Assembly (NCBI GenBank): GCA_021776145.1
Contig: JAJFGM010000445.1
Span: forward strand, 1-8,095
DNA length: 8,095 bases
Source: Kiloniellaceae bacterium
GTDB lineage: Bacteria > Pseudomonadota > Alphaproteobacteria > Kiloniellales > Kiloniellaceae
Direction: 5' to 3'
The notes under the pieces were generated by a model. That model did not search any database and was not told where the DNA came from. It saw only the letters and a list, made by a program, of their open reading frames with translations. Within the stretch, counting starts at the first letter, position 1, and each line of letters begins with the position of its first letter. The position numbers and the translations under genes were made by a program. Shown here one piece after another: positions 5,269 to 8,095 of the stretch.

Positions 5269-6732
5269 ATGGACATACGCTTGGCTCTGACATTCGACGA
5301 CGTCCTTCTCGAGCCGGCGGACTCTGCCGTCCTACCGAACCAGGCCGAAACTTCCACCCGCTTGACGCGATCCATCGCCCTCGGCATTCCGCTGATCTCC
5401 TCGGCAATGGACACCGTGACCGAAAGCCGTCTGGCCATCGCCATGGCCCAGGCCGGCGGCATCGGCGTCGTGCACAAGAACCTCGAGGTCGCGGAACAAG
5501 CCGACGAGGTGCGCAAGGTCAAGAAGTTCGAAAGCGGCATGGTGGTCAATCCGGTGACCATTCATCCCGACGAGCCGCTGAGCAACGCCTTGGCGCTGAT
5601 GGAAGGCTACCGCATTTCCGGCATCCCCGTGGTCGAGCACAAGAACAAGCGCCTGGCAGGCATTCTCACCAACCGCGATGTACGTTTCGCCGAGGACCCC
5701 AAGCAGCCGGTGTCGGAGTTGATGACCCGTGAGAACCTGATCACGGTCAGGGAGGGTGTCTCGCGCGACGAGGCGCGCCGCCTGCTGCACCATCACCGCA
5801 TCGAAAAGCTGATTGTCGTCGACGCCGACTATCGCTGCATCGGGCTGATCACCGTCAAGGACATGGAAAAGGCCCAGGCTTATCCCAATGCCTGCAAGGA
5901 CGATCAGGGCCGACTGCGCGTCGCCGCGGCAACCGGCGTTGGCGAAGCCGGCCTGCAGCGTGCCGAAGCGCTGCTCGAGGCCGGCGCCGACGTCATCGTC
6001 GTCGACACGGCGCACGGCCATTCGCGCGGCGTGGTCGAAGCCATCGGCAGTGTCAAGCGCCTGTCCAATGCCGTCCAGGTGCTGGCTGGCAATGTCGCCA
6101 CGGGCGACGGTGCGCGCGCCCTCATCGATGCCGGCGCCGACGCCGTCAAGGTCGGCATCGGGCCGGGTTCGATCTGCACCACGCGCATGGTCGCCGGCGT
6201 CGGCGTGCCGCAATTGACGGCGGTCCTCGACGTTGTCGCGGCCTGCCGCGATGCCGACATCCCGGTCATCGCCGATGGCGGCATCAAGTTCTCGGGCGAT
6301 CTGGCCAAGGCGCTGGCGGCGGGCGCCGACTGCGCCATGATCGGATCGCTTTTGGCCGGAACCGACGAAAGCCCCGGCGAGGTCTTCCTCTATCAGGGCC
6401 GCTCCTACAAGTCGTACCGCGGCATGGGCTCGCTGGGCGCCATGGCGCGCGGTTCGGCCGACCGCTACTTTCAGCAGGACGTCGCCAGCAGTCTGAAACT
6501 CGTGCCCGAAGGGGTCGAGGGTCGCGTGCCCTACAAGGGACCGGTCGGCGCCGTCATCCACCAGTTGGTCGGCGGCTTGCGCGCCGCCTTGGGCTACACC
6601 GGCAACCGCACGATCAAGGATCTGCAGGCCAACGCCAAGTTCCTGCGCATCACCAACTCCGGACTGCGTGAAAGCCACGTGCATGACGTGACCGTCACCC
6701 GCGAGGCGCCGAACTACCGGGACCAGGCCTAG
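5269..6732 (+). CDS. guaB: Inosine-5'-monophosphate dehydrogenase
   Basis: GuaB oxidises IMP to XMP with NAD+, the committed step of GMP synthesis, as a cytosolic tetramer or octamer dependent on K+. The 487-residue length is standard. FDDVLLEP (9-16) begins the barrel, SSAMDTVTE (44-52) follows, two CBS modules span about 91-205, DTAHGHS (246-252) binds NAD, GIGPGSICTTR (296-306) contains the catalytic Cys303, DGGIK (336-340) and YRGMGS (383-388) bind IMP phosphate, and ADRYFQ (397-402) is the mobile flap with the Arg399/Tyr400 base. The N-terminus fits families precisely and has a good ribosome binding site. The next gene, an rRNA methyltransferase, often neighbours guaB in alphaproteobacteria, frequently with guaA beyond; here the pair is separated by an inserted structured element. 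No defect is seen. Confidence 0.98.
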   Translation: MDIRLALTFDDVLLEPADSAVLPNQAETSTRLTRSIALGIPLISSAMDTVTESRLAIAMAQAGGIGVVHKNLEVAEQADEVRKVKKFESGMVVNPVTIHPDEPLSNALALMEGYRISGIPVVEHKNKRLAGILTNRDVRFAEDPKQPVSELMTRENLITVREGVSRDEARRLLHHHRIEKLIVVDADYRCIGLITVKDMEKAQAYPNACKDDQGRLRVAAATGVGEAGLQRAEALLEAGADVIVVDTAHGHSRGVVEAIGSVKRLSNAVQVLAGNVATGDGARALIDAGADAVKVGIGPGSICTTRMVAGVGVPQLTAVLDVVAACRDADIPVIADGGIKFSGDLAKALAAGADCAMIGSLLAGTDESPGEVFLYQGRSYKSYRGMGSLGAMARGSADRYFQQDVASSLKLVPEGVEGRVPYKGPVGAVIHQLVGGLRAALGYTGNRTIKDLQANAKFLRITNSGLRESHVHDVTVTREAPNYRDQA

Positions 6733-6743
6733 GTTTCGAGCCG

Positions 6744-6777
6744 CTAGTGGCCCTGCACAGAGATTATGACTGTTTCA
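6744..6777 (+). repeat. Left terminal inverted repeat of the structured element
   Basis: The outer 27 nt (6744-6770, beginning CTAGTGGCCCTGCACAG) are perfectly complementary to 6984-7010. After one mismatch, GTTTCA (6772-6777) pairs with TGAAAC (6977-6982). Confidence 0.92.
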
Positions 6778-6873
6778 CCGCGAAGATTTTGTCCGCCGGC
6801 AAGGCGCGGGTTGTGCCGTGGTGCCAACCACCACAAGCAACCCGCAACGCGGCGGGCGGACAAAAGATCGCGG
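6778..6873 (+). other. Internal hairpin P2 of the structured element
   Basis: CCGCGA (6778-6783) pairs with TCGCGG (6868-6873), TTTTGTCCGCC (6787-6797) with GGCGGACAAAA (6855-6865), GCGGGTTG (6806-6813) with CAACCCGC (6838-6845), and GTGGT (6818-6822) with ACCAC (6827-6831) around a GCCA tetraloop. Internal loops separate the helices. TTGTG (6811-6815) with CACAA (6832-6836) is an alternative inner pairing. Confidence 0.75.
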
Positions 6874-6881
6874 CCTTTGGT

Positions 6882-6974
6882 GGGGCCAATCGTCCCTCTG
6901 GGGGCGTTGCGCTACTTGCCCGATGTCCCGCATCGCGCTGCGCAGCGCGCCTACCCAGAGGGCCGATTGGCCTC
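6882..6974 (+). other. Internal hairpin P3 of the structured element
   Basis: The 19-nt arms 6884-6902 (GGCCAATCGTCCCTCTGGG) and 6954-6972 are complementary apart from one T-C mismatch at 6893/6963. Further in, GGCG (6903-6906) pairs with CGCC (6948-6951), TGCGC (6908-6912) with GCGCA (6940-6944), and CGATG (6921-6925) with CATCG (6931-6935). Confidence 0.78.
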
Positions 6975-6976
6975 CA

Positions 6977-7010
6977 TGAAACTGTCATAATCTCTGTGCA
7001 GGGCCACTAG
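6977..7010 (-). repeat. Right terminal inverted repeat of the structured element
   Basis: Mirror of the left terminal repeat, ending in CTAG at 7007-7010 directly against the next gene's ATG at 7011. Confidence 0.92.
6984..7003 (+). promoter_or_regulatory. Possible outward promoter and Shine-Dalgarno inside the right terminal repeat
   Basis: TG at 6983-6984, one spacer base and CATAAT (6986-6991) resemble an extended -10 element pointing into the methyltransferase gene, with a start expected near 6998. AGGG (7000-7003) stands 7 nt before ATG 7011, a normal Shine-Dalgarno spacing. No good -35 is present; TTGGCC at 6967-6972 is too close. The left end lacks the TG because of the T-T mismatch. 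Confidence 0.35.
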
Positions 7011-8095
7011 ATGACTCCCGGCGCCCGCATCGCCGCGACCATCGAGCTTCTCGCCGAGATCGAAGACGAACCGCGCCCGGCCGACCAGGTCGCCGCCGCC
7101 TACACCCGCAATCGCCGCTACATCGGCTCGAAAGACCGTCGCGCCCTGAGCGAGATGACCTTTGCCGTGCTGCGCCGGCGCGCCCGCCTGGATTGGTGGC
7201 TGGGCGAAGCGGGGGCGGAAGCGATCGACGCGCGCCGTCGTGTCGTTGCCTATCTGCTCCTTGAACAGGGTCTGGACGGGGCCGGTGTCGCGGCACTCTT
7301 CGATGGCGGCACCTACAGGCCCGCGGCCTTGACGTCGGCCGAAGAAATTCTCGTTGCGGCATTTGCCGGTCAGAGCCTGGAGACCGCGGCACAGCCGCCG
7401 CAGGTGCGCGGCGAGGTGCCGGAGTGGTTGTTGCCGCGTCTGCGGGCCAGCCTGGGTGAAACCTGCGCGGCCGAACTGCGGGCCCTGACGCAGCCGGCGC
7501 CGGTCGACCTGCGCGTCAATCGCCTGAAGGGCAGCCGCGAGGACGCCCGCGCGGCCTTGGCGGAAGGCGGAATCCTCGCAGCCGAGACGCCGCTGTCGCC
7601 GCTCGGCCTGCGGTTGAGCGGGCGCCCGGCGCTGCAGGCGGCGCCGGCCTTTCGCGACGGCCTGGTCGAACCGCAGGACGAAGCCTCGCAGCTCGCCGCG
7701 CTGCTGACCGGTGCGCGACCGGGCATGGCGGTGCTTGACCTCTGCGCCGGGGCCGGCGGCAAGACCCTGGCCCTGGCGGCGGAGATGGCGGGGCAGGGGC
7801 GGCTGCTCGCCATGGACCGCGACGCCGCCCGCCTCGAGCGCGCCAGGCCACGCCTCGCCCGGGCCGGCTGCGCCGGCGTCGAATTGCGCCCCGGAACGCC
7901 CGCCGACCTGGCCGCCGACCTGGCCGCGGCGCCCCCTTTCGCGGCGGGGTTTGACCGCGTGCTGGTCGATGCGCCCTGTAGCGGCAGTGGCGCCTGGCGC
8001 CGTCATCCCGACGCGCGCTGGCGCCTTGGCGCGTCGGACCTCGAGGGCTATCTGACGGCACAGCGCGAGATCCTCGAACAAGCCGCCGGACTCGT
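7011..8095 (+). CDS. RsmB/NOP2-family rRNA (cytosine-C5) methyltransferase, 5' part, runs off window
   Basis: This class I SAM-dependent RNA methyltransferase probably makes m5C in rRNA, as RsmB does at 16S C967. The frame is open from ATG 7011 to the window end (361 codons, no stop). The N-terminal MTPGARIAATIELL and NRRYIGSKDRR (36-46) belong to the NusB-like RNA-binding part; the central PVDLRVNRLKG block precedes the catalytic domain. VLDLCAGAGGKT (241-252) is the SAM motif I and DAPCSGSGAWRRHPD (320-334) is motif IV with the conserved Cys323; the motif VI nucleophilic Cys lies beyond the window. The ATG follows the CTAG end of the inserted element directly, so its translation signals appear to come from that element. 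The product is intact as far as it goes. The target base could differ from C967, so no symbol is given. Confidence 0.9.
   Translation, partial: MTPGARIAATIELLAEIEDEPRPADQVAAAYTRNRRYIGSKDRRALSEMTFAVLRRRARLDWWLGEAGAEAIDARRRVVAYLLLEQGLDGAGVAALFDGGTYRPAALTSAEEILVAAFAGQSLETAAQPPQVRGEVPEWLLPRLRASLGETCAAELRALTQPAPVDLRVNRLKGSREDARAALAEGGILAAETPLSPLGLRLSGRPALQAAPAFRDGLVEPQDEASQLAALLTGARPGMAVLDLCAGAGGKTLALAAEMAGQGRLLAMDRDAARLERARPRLARAGCAGVELRPGTPADLAADLAAAPPFAAGFDRVLVDAPCSGSGAWRRHPDARWRLGASDLEGYLTAQREILEQAAGL

Larger units (their letters stand above)
6744..7010. mobile_element. 267-bp MITE-like element with three-way-junction folding potential
   Basis: Nearly every base takes part in nested symmetry. 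The ends 6744-6777 and 6977-7010 pair over 34 positions with one T-T mismatch at 6771/6983. Inside are two long hairpins, 6778-6873 and 6882-6974, separated by 8 nt and joined to the right end by 2 nt, so one strand folds as a three-way junction. Both outer ends read CTAG, consistent with insertion into or at a TA/CTAG target as made by IS630/Tc1-type transposases; this relation is inferred. The element has no transposase and no credible coding sequence. Removing it would leave guaB and the methyltransferase gene about 11-15 nt apart. It could be a non-autonomous transposon, a dispersed structured repeat, or an RNA-level regulator. Confidence 0.8.

Noticed and set aside
5332..6684. Long minus-strand open frame opposite guaB, and similar ones opposite ppx, the RAYT gene and the methyltransferase
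   Set aside because: High-GC coding DNA commonly leaves the antisense frame open. The translations are low-complexity Ala/Arg/Gly/Asp mixtures without motifs, and the sense frames are clearly identified families.
6747..7010. Short open frames of 74-87 codons inside the structured element
   Set aside because: They arise from the inverted repeats, lack ribosome binding sites and motifs, and occur similarly on both strands.

Overview
The window looks like a chromosomal segment of a high-GC alphaproteobacterium, most likely in or near Rhodospirillales. This rests on strong G/C third-position bias, the wording of the Ppx/GppA, RlmE, GuaB and RsmB-family proteins, and the gene order ppx - rlmE - guaB - rsmB-like. 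The lineage is inferred from remembered family features, not from a search.

Layout: (1) 1-1084 holds the 3' part of an M20 metallopeptidase gene, closed by a convincing intrinsic terminator at 1147-1182. (2) 1085-2765 is a small accessory islet. It has an AT-richer intergenic stretch with interleaved inverted repeats, a minus-strand gene for a compact SET-domain protein with a complete post-SET cysteine set, and a REP-associated tyrosine transposase (RAYT) gene bounded by a perfect 20-bp inverted repeat. The islet stops 7 nt from the 3' end of a tRNA gene. (3) 2766-2839 is a minus-strand tRNA-Gln(CUG) with an encoded CCA and a plausible promoter at 2902-2931. (4) 3204-5120 is a plus-strand pair, Ppx/GppA phosphatase and RlmE 23S rRNA 2'-O-methyltransferase; the rlmE 5' end carries two different short tandem repeats. 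(5) 5269-6732 is guaB (IMP dehydrogenase). (6) 6744-7010 is a 267-bp non-coding, MITE-like element. Its near-perfect 34-bp ends enclose two long hairpins, so a single strand would fold as a three-way junction. (7) 7011-8095 is the 5' part of an RsmB/NOP2-type rRNA cytosine methyltransferase gene that runs off the window.

The core genes concern nucleotide and RNA housekeeping: poly-P/(p)ppGpp turnover, rRNA methylation, GMP synthesis and a glutamine tRNA. The most unusual object is the structured element placed between guaB and the methyltransferase. Its right end lies directly against the methyltransferase ATG and appears to supply a Shine-Dalgarno-like AGGG and possibly an extended -10 promoter. 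No defence system, CRISPR array or phage module is visible.
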